Source of the DNA: Melastoma dodecandrum
Lineage: Eukaryota > Streptophyta > Magnoliopsida > Myrtales > Melastomataceae
NCBI GenBank assembly: GCA_029817715.1
Contig: JARUPY010000027.1
Location: 220,532-284,531, forward strand
Reading direction: 5' to 3'
DNA length: 64,000 bases
The translations under genes were made by a program, and so were the position numbers. Below the pieces are notes generated by a model. That model was not told the origin of the DNA, did no database searches, and worked only from the letters and a program-made list of their open reading frames with translations. Positions 21,475-33,271 of this stretch are shown here, one piece after another; the first letter of the stretch is position 1, and the number at the start of each line of letters is the position of its first letter.

Positions 21475-23620
21475 TATATGTAACAGATCCAAAGGTATAT
21501 GGGATGTCCTCATGTAATAGTTCTAAAATGAAATATGGAGGAAAAGCAAAAGATGGGTAGTTGTCCTCCTGGTTTAGAGCATCCTTGCCTAGCTTGTCTG
21601 CAACCCCGTTTTGTCCCCTTGCCACATAGGATATCGATGATGCTTCAAATTCATATAATCGTGACCTGCATTCATCCACAATTGGGTTAGTCATGGAGTT
21701 GGATTATTAGGTGCCTTCTATATAGCTGACTAGAATAACCGCATCTGTTTGGACTGCTAGGTTTTTAATTCCTACATTCTTAACTATGTAGGTTCCCTCA
21801 TTAAGAGGCTTTGCTGCTTAGGACAGTTTGTGCTAGGGTGCTTGGCACAAAATCCTCCTAACCAGTTGTCGTGTTGGTCTCTCAGTACTCCTCCTAGACC
21901 CAAGTAAAGCCCGTTACCACCTGGGGAGGCGTCTTGTTTAGTGTGTAGGGCAAGGCTTTATCGGGTTCCCATCGTTCCTGTAGAGTGATTTGGTTGGCGT
22001 GATCATTGTTTCTGTTTCTCGAGGAAAGGAAGTGGTGTTCCTTGAATCCTATGTTGTCGTTGTTGACTCGATTTCTTCTTACCACTAATCAGTGCTCGTA
22101 GCTCAGCCGCTTTTTCCAAGATTAGGGTGTATGGTTCCTTGGTCCCAGCGCTAGTCCTAAACAAACTGTTGTTTCTCTATTTCCAGAGGTACCATAATAT
22201 AGAGGAAAAATGTATTGGCCACTGGGATAACTTTGTATGTTGCTATTATGGCTCCCTTTGACTTTAGGTTCCCAAGTAGCCATTGTTGTATGGGCCTGGT
22301 TGAGAATATGGTGGTGGAGCTGGATTGTGGGAATAAGTTTCAGATTGCTTGTGATAAGGGACAGTCCCTGAGAATATGTAGTGTTTATTCGAATTCCCAT
22401 TCGCATGATGGGCATAACCTATCTTGTGCGATGTTCTTGGAATAGAGTAGGTCTCTTGTAGGAAGTCTTTCAAACCTGTCTTGCTATAGGAAGTCTCTTT
22501 TGCTTTAGGAGGATAGGGAGGAGTTTCCATAACCATCTCAGGTTCACATGGGCATAATTCCCATCCTGGGGATGTGATATGCTATTTATGCGAAAGAGAA
22601 TGTGAAGTCTCCATCAGGGGAAAGCTTTCATGTTATCTTGTTAATTGAAGTGTATGGACCTAGCAGTTTTAAGCCGGTGATGTGAGTCCAAATTTTTGTC
22701 GGTAATAGGCAGGATGCTCTTGATTTGTTCTATGTGGAGCCATCTGTAGTTTGCCACTTTCAGTTGGGTTTCCTGCACATGTAGAGCCATCATGGCAGTC
22801 TGTGGTCCAAGTGGCATGTAGGATGGTGGGATACATAGGATTCAGGATATTCATTCAACCGGTCTAAATTGGCTATGGCTCGATATAATCTTTGAGAAAT
22901 TTTGCCCTAAGATCCGAGGTTGCACCAAGTGGTGCTAGGCCTAGAGTAACCTAGGTCTACGAATAAGCAGTGGTCTAGGCAGTTAGCCTTCTGGTTTGAG
23001 ACATTGTAACTCTTTTCCCGCCTATTTTTTATTTTTCTTTAATTATCCTGCTAAAATTTCCTACCATCAACCAAGGGTGTCTGATATTGTCAGATATTAC
23101 TCTACAATTATTCCAAAGTAGATCATATTCCTTACTCCTCGGACTTGCATATATAGCTGAAAATAACCAGGGGGACACTGGGAATCTAACCTCAACATGT
23201 ATCTCTAGTTAGATGTTAGCTCCTAGATAGAGAGCAGCCGGTCCCATAAAATCCAAAGCCCACCCCTGAATCTAGTTGAGCTTGAGCAGATAAAACCTTC
23301 ATAGGACAGCCTGCTTACAATGTTAGTGGCATTTGCTCCAACAACTCTCGTTTCCATGATGACCGATAGATAAGGGTTGTGTGGATGATAAAGATCTCAT
23401 ATGTACGAAGGAAGCTTGGGATCCTTTACTACTCCAAATTAAAATTTTCATGGTTGGTGAGTGAGGTGAAAAAGTGCTCGCCACAATTCCAGTTTCATGT
23501 GAAACTATGTTGGGGGAGGGGGTCGGCTCTCCTCTCCCATGCCAGGGGTGAGGTCCATGATCTCTGGGTGGCCGGAGATTTGTTTTGGCTAGTTGAAGAT
23601 CCTCATGTAAAAGTTCAGGA
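21475..23620 (-). mobile_element. LINE (L1-type) relic lacking reverse transcriptase
   Basis: Reading the minus strand from 23620: an endonuclease/exonuclease domain (about 23505-22790; ETRVVGANATNIVSRLSYEG, GGLWILWD, LFSAIYASP, ANLDRLNEYPESYVSH). Next comes a zf-RVT region (about 22700-22340; KLSPDGDFTFSFA, RLCPSCEWEFE, LHILRDCPLS). Then a plant-type RNase H (about 21910-21560; GVLRDQHDNWLGGF, NEGTYIVKNVGIKNLAVQTDA, SYVARGQNGVADKL). Stops and frameshifts are frequent. The reverse transcriptase expected between endonuclease and zf-RVT (well over 1 kb) is missing: the two are almost adjacent. No poly(A) tail was found at the 3' end. Confidence 0.82.
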
Positions 23621-24195
23621 TGAGAAGGGTTAGCTCTACTTGCAACGAGGCTTCCGCTGTGCAGACTAGGAGTGAAGCTATGCATAGGTGTGTTTTTTGC
23701 ACGTCTTCAAATCGATATGGCTTGAGGAGAAATCCCTTTCTTCTAGTCCGAGGAGTGGTGGGTGTACGGTCCTCCGAATACGCAGAGGTGTAGATGCGTC
23801 TAAGCTGTTTTGAAGGGAAAGAGGCAGCCAATAGTGGTATTCTATCTTCAGTAGGTGATTATATTCTTCCTGCTCATCCTAGATCTGGTGTCTGATGCTC
23901 GCCCGTAGTGTGAGCATCAGACTATGTCGTGTTGGGTTTGCTGATGATCTGGCTATGTCGTGTAGTGTTTCTAGTAGGTTGATTGATCTGTGGATTTTCT
24001 CCTTCTCGTTGGTTATTCAAGACTTCCTTGCGAAGAATCCTTGTTTGTGTTGCATGATCTCTCGACTCAGGGATGCCATCTTATGTGTTGGGTTCCCCTT
24101 CCTCAATTGCTACCTCAAAGCACTTGTCTGGCTTGTTGTTTGTTATTTTTAACTTCTTCACCTATGGCACGGTTGGAAAAATTAGGGGCACTTTG
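23621..24195. other. Unassigned sequence upstream of the LINE
   Basis: This may include the LINE 5' region. No domain is recognised on either strand. Open frames here are short and lack homology. Confidence 0.45.
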
Positions 24196-24330
24196 GGAAA
24201 AACCACTTCGCCCGCACGGTTTTGTTTTTCGCGACCGAATACATCGGCCCGAAAACGCGTCCTATGAGGAGAGGTCTCCACAGCTTCTTATAAAGCCTGC
24301 TTCGTTCCCCTCTCCAACCGATGTGGGACT
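24196..24330 (-). promoter_or_regulatory. Candidate plant snRNA-type promoter (USE + TATA)
   Basis: The minus strand carries AGTCCCACATCGG (24330-24318), which matches the plant upstream sequence element RTCCCACATCG of snRNA genes. About 22-23 bases later is GGCTTTATAAG (24296-24286). That spacing is the one plants use for RNA polymerase III snRNA-type genes; Pol II snRNA genes have about 10 bases more. A transcript would begin near 24265-24270 and meet TTTT at 24254-24251 and TTTTT near 24200. The predicted RNA does not match U1, U2, U3, U4, U5, U6 or 7SL as I know them. It could be an unknown small RNA, a decayed snRNA copy, or a chance match. Confidence 0.4.
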
Positions 24331-25270
24331 TCACACATAGGACTTCACATTAGGTGAAGATTCTTTGCCAACGTTTTTTTTGTGTAAGGATTGGTTGTTC
24401 CAGGCGATTCTGTCCTGAGATTCGTACGCGATCGTGACTTATGGTTTCGGCAGCGCTTTGATTTTCTTTGTTGCTAGAGAGATGTGTTCCTTTCCCCGAG
24501 CTTGTTTTTGTGGTGGTTTGTTCTTTTGACGGCAACAAGCAGATGTGCTTATCGCTTCTCGCGGATCGGCATGATCGGCAGATGTGCTACTCCTTTGAAG
24601 GAAACAGAGAAAACACATCTCTCCAGCAAATGTGCTACTCGGGTTTTCATTTGATCGTCCGAAGGCAACAAGCGAGAAGCGGAGCATGATCCCAAAAAGG
24701 AATTTTCAGAAAAACCGGGAATGGTTCCCGTCGCCTTCTCCTCATCCATGATGGCTCCGTAAAAAAGTGGTTGATGTTACTTGACCTAGGTAAGCTATCA
24801 CGGAGTCGCCATGACTTAATTATAAAACGATTTAAGTCGGAAAAACCGTTGATCGGGGATCCCTATTTACTAACTTTTACATTTTAACATGCAAAACAGT
24901 AGTATTGCTCTAAAAATGTCTTGGCTTACAGGTGTTGGACCGGATTCGAGCTTTCAGGCCCGAACTCGTGTTCGATTAAAAATATCACATGCGACATAAA
25001 ATCTATAGGCCTAAAGCATGCAAACACACACATGGCCTATGCACTTGGGCCCATGACCCGTTACAGGTGGATACAAAAAACTCAGGAGGCAAACACCTCC
25101 CTCATATACCTGATGCAACCGGGATGGCACCTCGTCGGCTGAAAACTGTCGGTCAGGGCCGCTCTAGTGAAGCCTTCAACCGCACCTCTTGTCTCGTGTT
25201 CCACCTCCTCCGGCCTCCAAGATTCCTCATGTTGAATCCACTTGATTTCGCATCGATCCGAAGTCGGATG
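24331..25270. other. Unassigned, partly LTR-like sequence left of the second Ty3 element
   Basis: The phrase CACGGAGTCGCCATGACTT with a following GGAAAAACCG (about 24799-24848) resembles a conserved stretch in Ogre/Tat LTRs, so an old LTR piece may lie here. Three copies of CAGATGTGCT or AAATGTGCT occur between 24540 and 24640. No gene is recognised. Confidence 0.4.
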
Positions 25271-25460
25271 TGTTGACACAATAGATTATTTTGGGCCTAC
25301 TATTTCTGACAAAGCCCACAATAGACGCTAAATTCATAACAGAGTTAGACACACCAGGCCTGCATCTGTAGTCTACACAGACTATATGGCTGAGTAGTGT
25401 TCCTGTAACCAGAGGAAGTCTACAAGCCTGTGCTTGCACAGGACACACGTCATGGAGACA
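25271..25460 (+). repeat. Truncated 5' LTR of second Ty3 element
   Basis: The first 188 bases match the 3' LTR. Then the match stops, and two bases later the primer-site region TTTTTGACGACCACAGTGGG begins. The body of the LTR was therefore removed by an internal deletion, leaving about 190 bp. Confidence 0.78.
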
Positions 25461-25466
25461 CGTTTT

Positions 25467-25485
25467 TGACGACCACAGTGGGAGA
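25467..25485 (+). promoter_or_regulatory. Primer binding site-like sequence of second Ty3 element
   Basis: TGACGACCACAGTGGGAGA follows a T run right after the LTR remnant. Tat/Athila-type elements commonly have TGGCG at this spot; here the G is A. The tRNA was not identified. Confidence 0.5.
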
Positions 25486-25507
25486 CAAACAACTTAAAGT
25501 TTTACAG

Positions 25508-27526
25508 ATGGCAAAAAGTACCAGGAGTCGAGCTAATCGCGGCCCTCCACCTCCATTAGATGGAGATGATCAGCTTGTAGCAGGGAACTTAAATGTTGAG
25601 ACCGCGGCTCTAAGAAGCCAAGAAACTGAGAATCAACCTGAATCCGGGGTGCATACCCCTTCTGAGTTCATATCCAGGCTTGAATTCCACAAAGAATACA
25701 ATGATATGATGAGCCTAATGGACAGACATATCACTGGATTGCAAGACAATATGACTCAGATTTTGGAGCAACTCAGCGCTTTGAATAGGCCAAATGCCGC
25801 TTCAAAGCCAAATGCCCTTGTAGACAGAGAGAATTCTTTCATGAGAGACGCCCGGCGCGCGGAGAGGCGCAATGTATCGTTCCAGGAGGATGAACCCTGG
25901 AGCGGTGCTAAGCCAAGCGCTATAGAGGTCAGCAATAGGGATCGGATGTCCCCATCAAGGCCTACTACCTCTCGGTGTCCCACATCTTGGAGAGCAAATG
26001 TTATCTACACAGTGAACCCTGTAGACGACGAGATAGAGGCTCAGGGTGAAACAAACAGGTATGCAAATGTTATACTCCCTCGTCGACCTGGTAAAACAGC
26101 TGTAGAGGAGATACCTCCAGGGGAAGCTCCCGTTATGGGAGTCTACCTTGGGCAGATAGCTTCTATACTAACGTCTCGGTAAACCCACAGCCACCTCGAG
26201 CCATGGCAAGGGTGTCTTATCCCCCCAAAAAAGTGAGTCAGGAATATGTTCGGGAACAGTTCGATCCTGTACCACCACCACAGAATCTGAGGGAGACGAT
26301 TGCTCAGGTCTTAGAGCAAATGGTACCTGAGGCTGTCAGGCAGGATGACCCTGGTCTATACAGGAGTCCATACCCTAACTACATCGACAGAGATTTTCCC
26401 CTGCCCAGGGGGTACAGAATACCTTATTTTACCCGCTTTTCGGGGGAAGATGAGATGACACCCATGGAGCATATAGCCCGGTTCACTCATCAGGCAGGGG
26501 ATGCTGCAGCCAATGATTTTTGGAAGCTAAAGTTATTCCCAAATTCTCTTACGGGAGACGCTTTCACATGGTATGCGAGTCTACCTCCTGGATCAGTAAC
26601 ATCATGGGCGGAAATGCAGTCTTCCTTTATGAAAGCAATTGCTCGTTTAGACACACCCATGTCAATCTTTGAAGTGATGCGGCTTAAGCAGACCGCTGGA
26701 GAACACCCAGGACAGTTCCTCATGCGTCTACGAAAGGCGTTACTTCGTTGTAGACCTGCAATCCCTGAAAGGGATCAGTTGATGATTGCGTTAAACGCGT
26801 TATCTATGCCCTTCAGGGGGAAAGGTTTAATGACCTGTATGACTTGTCTAGGAGTGCGACTGAGTACCATCAGTTACTGATGGAAGAAGCCCAGTCTAAA
26901 CACGCTTATCAGTTGGAAACCCTTTGGCAAGGAAAAACTCAAGGCGAAGCAACGATTTGTGAACCTTTGGCAAGGAAAAACTCAAAAGCAAAAGCGTCTC
27001 AGAAGTCTGGTGAAGAAAGAAAATATTCTTTCGACGTAGACAAGGCAGATGCAATTTTTGATTGGCTCATCCAACGTTAGCGGATTAAGCTTAAGCCAGG
27101 CCATAGAGCCCCCCAGACAGAAAGATAAAAAATTAAAAATTACTGCAAATGGCATGGGTCGTTTACACACACGACCGGAGACTGTCTGTCATTCAGGAAT
27201 ATAATTCAAGACCTTATAGAGTCAAAGGATGCTTTTCTGAAGTAGACGAAGTCACTATAGTCGACGACATACCTTTTAACGACGAAGTAGCCATTCATAT
27301 GTTCGATGTTGCTGATGTAGACATCAATTTCATCGAAACTAATACAGACGTTTCCCTGCAGGATATAAAGATTTCTGTGGAGACTTTGGTGGCGAATGCC
27401 CTCTTCCATCACCTGGCTGATAAGGGTGTAGTCACCTGTCCGGTCAAGGAAGTGGCGTCCAGCCTCTGTTGCTGGCACATGGATGACACGCACACCACTG
27501 ATAGATGCAATACGTTTTGGAAGTAA
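25508..27526 (+). pseudogene. Gag of second Ty3 element
   Basis: Translation can start at ATG 25508 (MAKSTRSRANRG). The N-terminal part ends at a TAA (26180); the Retrotrans_gag domain follows in another frame from 26203, with YFTRFSGEDEMTPMEHIARF, FTWYASLPPGSVTSWAEMQ and SIFEVMRLKQTAGEHPGQF. After further breaks, the C-terminal part at 27149-27526 ends with CCWHMDDTHTTDRCNTFWK, a remnant like the zinc-knuckle region of Tat gag. At least three frame breaks are present. Confidence 0.83.
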
Positions 27527-28930
27527 TTGCAGAAAAATCAGGGGGATTCCTGGTATGACCTGACCCCACTTGAGGAAGTAGCGATGGGAATAGTCTCCCC
27601 AAGCGCCTCCAACAATTCACAAAGGGGATTCAAGAGCCCCCCAAGCGCAGAGCGCAGGCCAGCTACACGGGGAGGAAGAGGTGGCCTCATAGTCGAGGTA
27701 GAGCACCCGAACAGCAGCCCCGCGCGTTCGAGCGTCCCAAACGACATCTGGAGTTTAATGATTCGTCCTCTCAACAAGGGGCAAAGCCGGGGCAGGAGAG
27801 ACATGGCAACTCTGGTGAATCTCACTCTGGAAACGTAGAGGAGGACGATCTTAGTAGAACCCAGCGGTCTGAAAGGCCACAAGAGAAAGGGAACAAGCCA
27901 AGACACGGAATGCCTAAGGTAGACACCTCCTATTGTGTCAATTACTTCCTCAAGCTTGTAGACTTGTCCTCAAATGGGGAGATCGTGGTCAAACCCGCGC
28001 GCTCTACAGCTACAGGTACTTGTGAAACTAACAACACTTGTTCGGAACCGCAACAGGTACCAATGCGGACGGTAGTAGGATACGTTCCATTCGTTGGAGA
28101 CTTTGTCGAGGTATGTCAAACTCTCCTTGATTCTAAGAGATCAAGGGTAATTAAAGCGGTTAACCCTTCAATATATTGGCAGAAGGCAGTGGGCAAAACT
28201 ACTTTGCCACCAAGGGCTCGCAAGAGAAGGGACAGACGTCTAAGTCACGTCGCTAAGAGGCCTAGGCCTACCCTCTCAGGAGCCGCTCTACCGGCTAGGG
28301 TGCCTACAAAGGGATTGAACGCCAAAGCAGAGCACATTGAGTCTACACACCATTCAGAAGAGCCTGGCTCAAGTTTTAACTATACCCCGCTTCGGAGCGA
28401 AATCCCAAGTGATGTCGACATGGAAATGAGGCCGGCCATGAGCTGCAACGCTTTTACCCTGCCTGTAGACTTCGCTAATAAGCGAAATGTGGAGACCCTA
28501 AGAGGTAAAGTGCCTCTTCCTTGTTCTCCTGCTTACCCAATAGGCTTCCCACTAAATTGGTTGGAGAAACCATCTGATAGCATGAAACAACACATGCACT
28601 CTTTATACATAACCGCTATCTTTGATGGTACAGTGGTGAGTCGAGTCTTTGTAGATAATAGAACTTCTATAAACGTGCTTCATCTGTGTAGGTTTAAAAT
28701 GCTTGGGTAGCCTCACGACTTGGTTAAAACTAATGTCGCAGTGAGTGGTTTTAATGGTAGGAAGTCTGAATGCTTAGGGGTTTTCTCTGTGCACCTTGAA
28801 GTCGGTCGCTAGGAAAGAGAAACTGCTTTCTTTGTGATAGACTTAGTTCCTATTAATGCTTGGTTGGGCCGCGACTGTCTCCATAAAGCGGCAGCTATTC
28901 CTTCCACTTTACATAGAGAGTTGATGTTGT
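27527..28930 (+). pseudogene. Gag-pol linker and aspartic protease of second Ty3 element
   Basis: The protease box reads SRVFVDNRTSINVL (about 28635-28680), where the active-site Gly after Asp-Asn is Arg. The second half reads FFVIDLVPINAWLGRDCLHK (about 28830-28890), the counterpart of the LLGRPWLH motif. The upstream linker (27910-28600) is open and rich in R, K and P. A stop at 28708 and another near 28810 split the protease. Confidence 0.72.
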
Positions 28931-29439
28931 GGGTCGACTCTGAAATTGAAATTATCAAGGCTGATGAATACTCCTGTTGTGGCAAAGGTATCTTGTATGC
29001 AGAGACAAGCAAGACTATTAAGGACCTCACACTGGAACAGCGTTATAAGCTTGGCGACCCTACTGTCGGATCCCTTGGTCAACCATCTGGAAAGTTTAAC
29101 TACATCATAGACTATGGAACGTCGCACCCTAAGCCAGAGACGGGGTCGATCGTTCCACATAGAGGAAGTTCTGCAAGAGGTTAATTCGGGCAAAAACCCC
29201 GTAAGAACCGATAGAGCAAAAGAAGACGAAGATGGAAAGGACTAGCAAAACGCTGTTGCGGAGTTGGAACCCGATAGACTCCTAAAGGAAGGAACCTATT
29301 GACCAGAATGAAGAAGGGAACGAAGTAGTCGCCGATGTTCTTCGATGGCTTCAAGTCTACCAAGGAAATCATTGTTGTAGACAACCCATCTATTGGCTTT
29401 CAATAAACTCAGAAGCGGTTAGAGCGCCTAACACTTGTA

Positions 29440-30205
29440 ATAAGTCCGTGTCTACCGACTTAGGTGGTACAGAGGAACGTGAGTCTTTGATGACCCCATG
29501 CGACCCATTGGTCAGCATTAATCTAGGAAGCGAGTCTTCTCCTAGGATTCTTTTCATTAGTTCTTCAGTAAATAAAGAACTCTTTAATGCTGTTAAGGGA
29601 GTACTTGAGGAATTCAAGGACTGTTTCGTCTGGGATTATACTGAGATGCCAGGTTTAGACCTAGACTAGTGGAACACACCCTTCCCATCAAGAAGGATTT
29701 TAAACTAGTGTAGCAAGCACCAAGGCGCATGACTAAGGAAGTAACACAATTAGTCTTCGAAGAAGTTAAAAAATTTTTCAAGCAGGTTACATAAGGACTT
29801 CACGCTATACATAATGGATTTCTAGCATCGTGCCCGTCTTAAAAAAGAACGGTAAAATCAGAGTCTGTATAGACCTTAGATATCTGAATCGTGCTTTCTC
29901 CAAAGGATTACTACCCTATGGCCATCGCATACGATCTTATAGACAAGACAGTAGGGCATTAGATTATGTCATTCATGGATGGTTTTTCTGGTTACAACCA
30001 AATCTTCATCGCAGAAGAAGATATACATAAAACAACATTCAGATGCCCCTAAGGAATATTCGAATGGGTAGTAATGCCATTTGGATTAAAGAACGCAGGT
30101 GCTACCTATCAGCGAGCAATGAACACTATATTTAATGCCTCTCTTGGCAAGACAGTAGAAGTCTATATTGATGATATAGTCGTTAAGTCGACAAAGGTTT
30201 ATGTC
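29440..30205 (+). pseudogene. Reverse transcriptase fragment of second Ty3 element
   Basis: Landmarks appear in order: FKDCFVWDYTEMPGLD (29614-29665), KKNGKIRVCIDLRYLN, SFMDGFSGYNQI, MPFGLKNAGATYQRAM and YIDDIVVKSTK (30163-30196). The catalytic box YIDD is intact but numerous stops and shifts interrupt the frame. Homology ends right after this box. Confidence 0.82.
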
Positions 30206-31641
30206 TACCATCTTTGAGACATCTTCAAAAAAGGGGCTCTTTGTGACCAAGGTTGCTTCTCCTGTTTCTCGCACTAGGGTAGCTTTTCGACTACTGCATC
30301 GTAAACCCAGTCGATCCCACTTTCTTTTCCTCCTCCGCTCCTTGTTCTTCTCCTTCTCCCTTTTCGTCCTTGGGGTCTGGCAAAGGCAGGTCGACTCGTG
30401 AATACCTACGGTCTGCCTCACTAGGCGATCGCCTCTACTTCTTTAAGGTCTGGCAGAGGCGGGTTGACTCATTAAACCCTGATCAATGAATCTCACTAAT
30501 CATATGGCATCTCAATTAAGTGATTTTGTAACACTGGCGTGAATTTTGATCTTTCTGTTTCTACTGGTCAAACGGAATTCCATTCAAGAGCCGTATGCAA
30601 TGCCAAAAGGATGCCTGAATACCTGCGGTCTGCCTCACTGGGTTTTCGCCTCTTTTTCCCTGGATTCTGGCAGTAACGAGTCAACTTGTGAATACCTACG
30701 ATCTGTCTCACTGGGCCAAAGGAAAGCTCGTGTATGATGGGACATTGAACACTGCAAGCCTTCTACCCTTCGAGGTCAGTCTGTTGTAATGTCAGATGAT
30801 GAAGACAATACAGCCCCAGGGTCTTCGTTTGCTTCAGAACCGGATCTGAGCCATCTGCAACAATACTTGGCTGTCTGAACGGCCTTCTGAGGTTGTCCAA
30901 TCTTTGGATTGCGGTTGTGGGCGCCTCTTGCAGAAGGATATACTGTTGTTAGAAGAATAGAACCAGTCATGGTGTATACCTCTGAGAAACTTCCAGTGAG
31001 ATGGGTGTGCCCTGTCACGGAGACGTACAGTCGTTTGTCTTTAAACAGGCAGAAGGGCTCCAGCATACATGTTCCACAACACTCAATTGTACTAGCGTTG
31101 AGGGAAATCTGGTTACCTGTGAGCACTAAGCTAGGCCATGGATGCATGGAACACTCGTGCCTCCGCTCCCCGAGCCAAGTGGAGGACTTTTTCTGTGCCA
31201 TTGGCCTCTCAGCGGGGGGTGGGGAGGGGGGGGGAGGAGTGAAAGAAACCACTTATCTTCAAGAGATCCATAAAGTTCTCTTAACAGAAGGAGATGTGAG
31301 GAAACTATAGGTAGAGGAACCATAAAGACTCTATAGGTAGAGGAACCATACCAAGAAGCAAGGCTTGGAACTAAGACCCAACAAGGTTTGGAGTTTGAAA
31401 AGAGGAGACATCATTAAAGCGAGAAGTAAGGATTTTTCAGAGAGTTGGTAAGGGTATTTAAAGAGAGTTTGGAAGGAAGAAGACGAAAAGTTTTCTGTCC
31501 GCATAAGGTAGGAGGAAGAAGACAAAAGGTTTTCTTTCTGCAGAAGGAAGAAGACGAAAGGTTTCTTTCTGCAGTGGATAAAAGATTTTTCTTGTGACGC
31601 AAGAGATGTCAGAAATGCTCAGGCGACAAAAGTCCCCTCAG
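30206..31641. other. Unrelated filler replacing RNase H/integrase in second Ty3 element
   Basis: No pol homology. A motif TGAATACCTACGGTCTGCCT occurs near 30398, 30618 (one change) and 30690 (two changes), with GGTCTGGCAxAGGC-like phrases between. From about 30740 to 31310 there are long open frames on both strands (158 codons minus, 133 codons plus) that match no family I know. From 31330 to 31600 purine-rich GAAGAAGACGAAAGGTTT units repeat before the polypurine tract. Confidence 0.5.
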
Positions 31642-31653
31642 CAAAAAAGGGGG
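31641..31653 (+). other. Polypurine tract of second Ty3 element
   Basis: GCAAAAAAGGGGG lies five bases upstream of the 3' LTR start TGTTGACAC, the expected place for the plus-strand primer. Confidence 0.7.
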
Positions 31654-31657
31654 CTTA

Positions 31658-32515
31658 TGTTGACACAATAGATTATTTTGGGCCTACTATTTATGACAAA
31701 GCCCACAATAAACGCTAAGCCCATAACAAAGTTAGACACACCAGGCCTGCATCTGTAGTCTACACAGACTATATGGCTGAGTAGTGATCATGTAACCAGA
31801 GGAAGTCTACAAGCCTGCGCTTGCATAGGACACACGTCATGGAGAACGGTTAAATAGCCCCTAGATAAATGGAGCTTACAACCCACGTCTGTACTGATGT
31901 ACGTCTTAAAAGACAATTGATTAAACCCAAAGTCAAAGGAGTCTACGACCCACGTCGAATGTAAACAGTTTTATAGTAAGTAAAGAATGCTTACAGCCAT
32001 AAAAATAAAAACAAGGACGGTAAGGTCGTAGATTTGCTGCTGGGCTCCGTAGACTCGAAGCGGGGTCGTAAAACTAACCCGTCTTAAGACATTCAACGAA
32101 GACACGTCCTTCGTTGCACGGTAAGTTACAGAACTAAGAAGGACGCGTCCTTAGGAATGAAGGGAAGCGTCTTTTGAAACGTCCTTAGAGTCAGATCAAA
32201 TGTTTATAACACTAAGTTTTAATTTTTTAAAGTGAATTCGATGTTACAAATAATGAATTCTTTGAAAAGTGAAAAACCGAGTTCGTGACATTATTTACAT
32301 AAATTTGATAGTCGGTGCATTATTTCGAGAATTGTTTTCCCTACATCAGTAACAAACCTCTCTTTTTAGTACCTTCGGGTGTTTAAGACAAGAAAAACCT
32401 GCCGAGCAATCTAAGTCGAGGGTGTAAACATGACACGACTTATTAGATTAGAAATACTACCTCGATTCAAAATTTTTAGTTAGTTTTTAGTTTACATTTT
32501 TTCGTTACCGAGGAC
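31658..32515 (+). repeat. 3' LTR of second Ty3 element
   Basis: It begins TGTTGACACAATAG and matches the 5' LTR for 188 bases. The right end is not fixed: both CATCAGTAACA (near 32346) and TTACCGAGGACA (near 32515) are possible. No matching target duplication was found with the left flank (GGATG). Confidence 0.6.
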
Positions 32516-33271
32516 ACCATAAACGAGGAAGGGAGCTAAGGAGCCAGTTCAAACCTTGCCCTCATCTGCAACCTAAGTCGAAACATCATAGCTGAAGAAT
32601 GAAGCTAAGTAAGGAGGTTAGATGAATGATGTGAACAGAGGAGCAGTTTCCTCCTATTCACACCGGGGCACCTGTAAAACCAAACCGTAAGAGAGCTTTT
32701 AGACATCACAGCAGGATGAAAAATGTTTTAGAGATAAAACAAGGGAGTTTCATCTCTCCATAATCACCCCCACCCTGGTCTTCCCATCCTTCCTCTCAAC
32801 CCCCAGCCGATGCTACCCTACAAAAGTTCTGTTACCAAAACGCAACAAAACCAACCAGCATCACCAAAATCAAACCCAGCTCGGCAACGTGAAACATCAG
32901 GTCAGAGGTAACTAAGCATCCCTCATATATCAGTTCCTACAGAGAGTGCGCCTCCAGTGATTTCATTGAAAGTCTAAAAGTTTCACCCAATGTATGGACC
33001 ACAGATTCCATATATCAAGAGTGCAGGGAACAAGCAATTAGCCGGTGCACAGAGACATGCCAATGATGGTGTGCAAAGCAGACAATCATGGTCTCTCTCG
33101 ATTGATTCCTATCCATGAGACGAGATACTAAAAATGCAGCCCATTGTTATCAACCTAAGAGTCAAACACCACTTGTTCACAGTTTTACAACTACCTAATA
33201 CTAACACCGCAATCCAAGGAGACCAGGACAATATACAAAACTGAAGCATAAATCACCTCTCAGATGATTTT
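32516..33271. other. Noncoding region downstream of POLD4
   Basis: No coding homology. The part near 33271 must contain the 3' UTR of the minus-strand POLD4 gene. The rest is ordinary spacer between that gene and the retroelement. Confidence 0.5.

Larger units (their letters stand above)
25271..32515 (+). mobile_element. Second Ty3/gypsy element, Tat-like, internally deleted
   Basis: A 188-bp sequence starting TGTTGACACAATAG occurs at 25271-25458 and 31658-31845 with about ten differences: the starts of the two LTRs. After the first come a primer-site-like sequence, gag, protease and part of reverse transcriptase; before the second lies a polypurine tract. Reverse transcriptase stops abruptly near 30205; no RNase H or integrase follows. 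Instead there is about 1.4 kb of unrelated sequence. The 5' LTR has lost most of its length. The 3' LTR end is uncertain (32335-32515); I used the TTACCGAGGACA region. Many stops show it is dead. Confidence 0.82.

Noticed and set aside
21104..21517. 137-codon frame, plus strand
   Set aside because: AT-rich, low-complexity K/I/L/N content, without homology, and overlapping the LINE end.
23895..24152. FADDL in a plus-strand frame, resembling the LINE reverse transcriptase box
   Set aside because: No other reverse transcriptase motif surrounds it, and the LINE at this place is on the minus strand; taken as chance.
30776..31310. Opposing open frames (158 and 133 codons)
   Set aside because: Not called as genes since neither matches a family and they overlap fully; reported only as an unexplained block.
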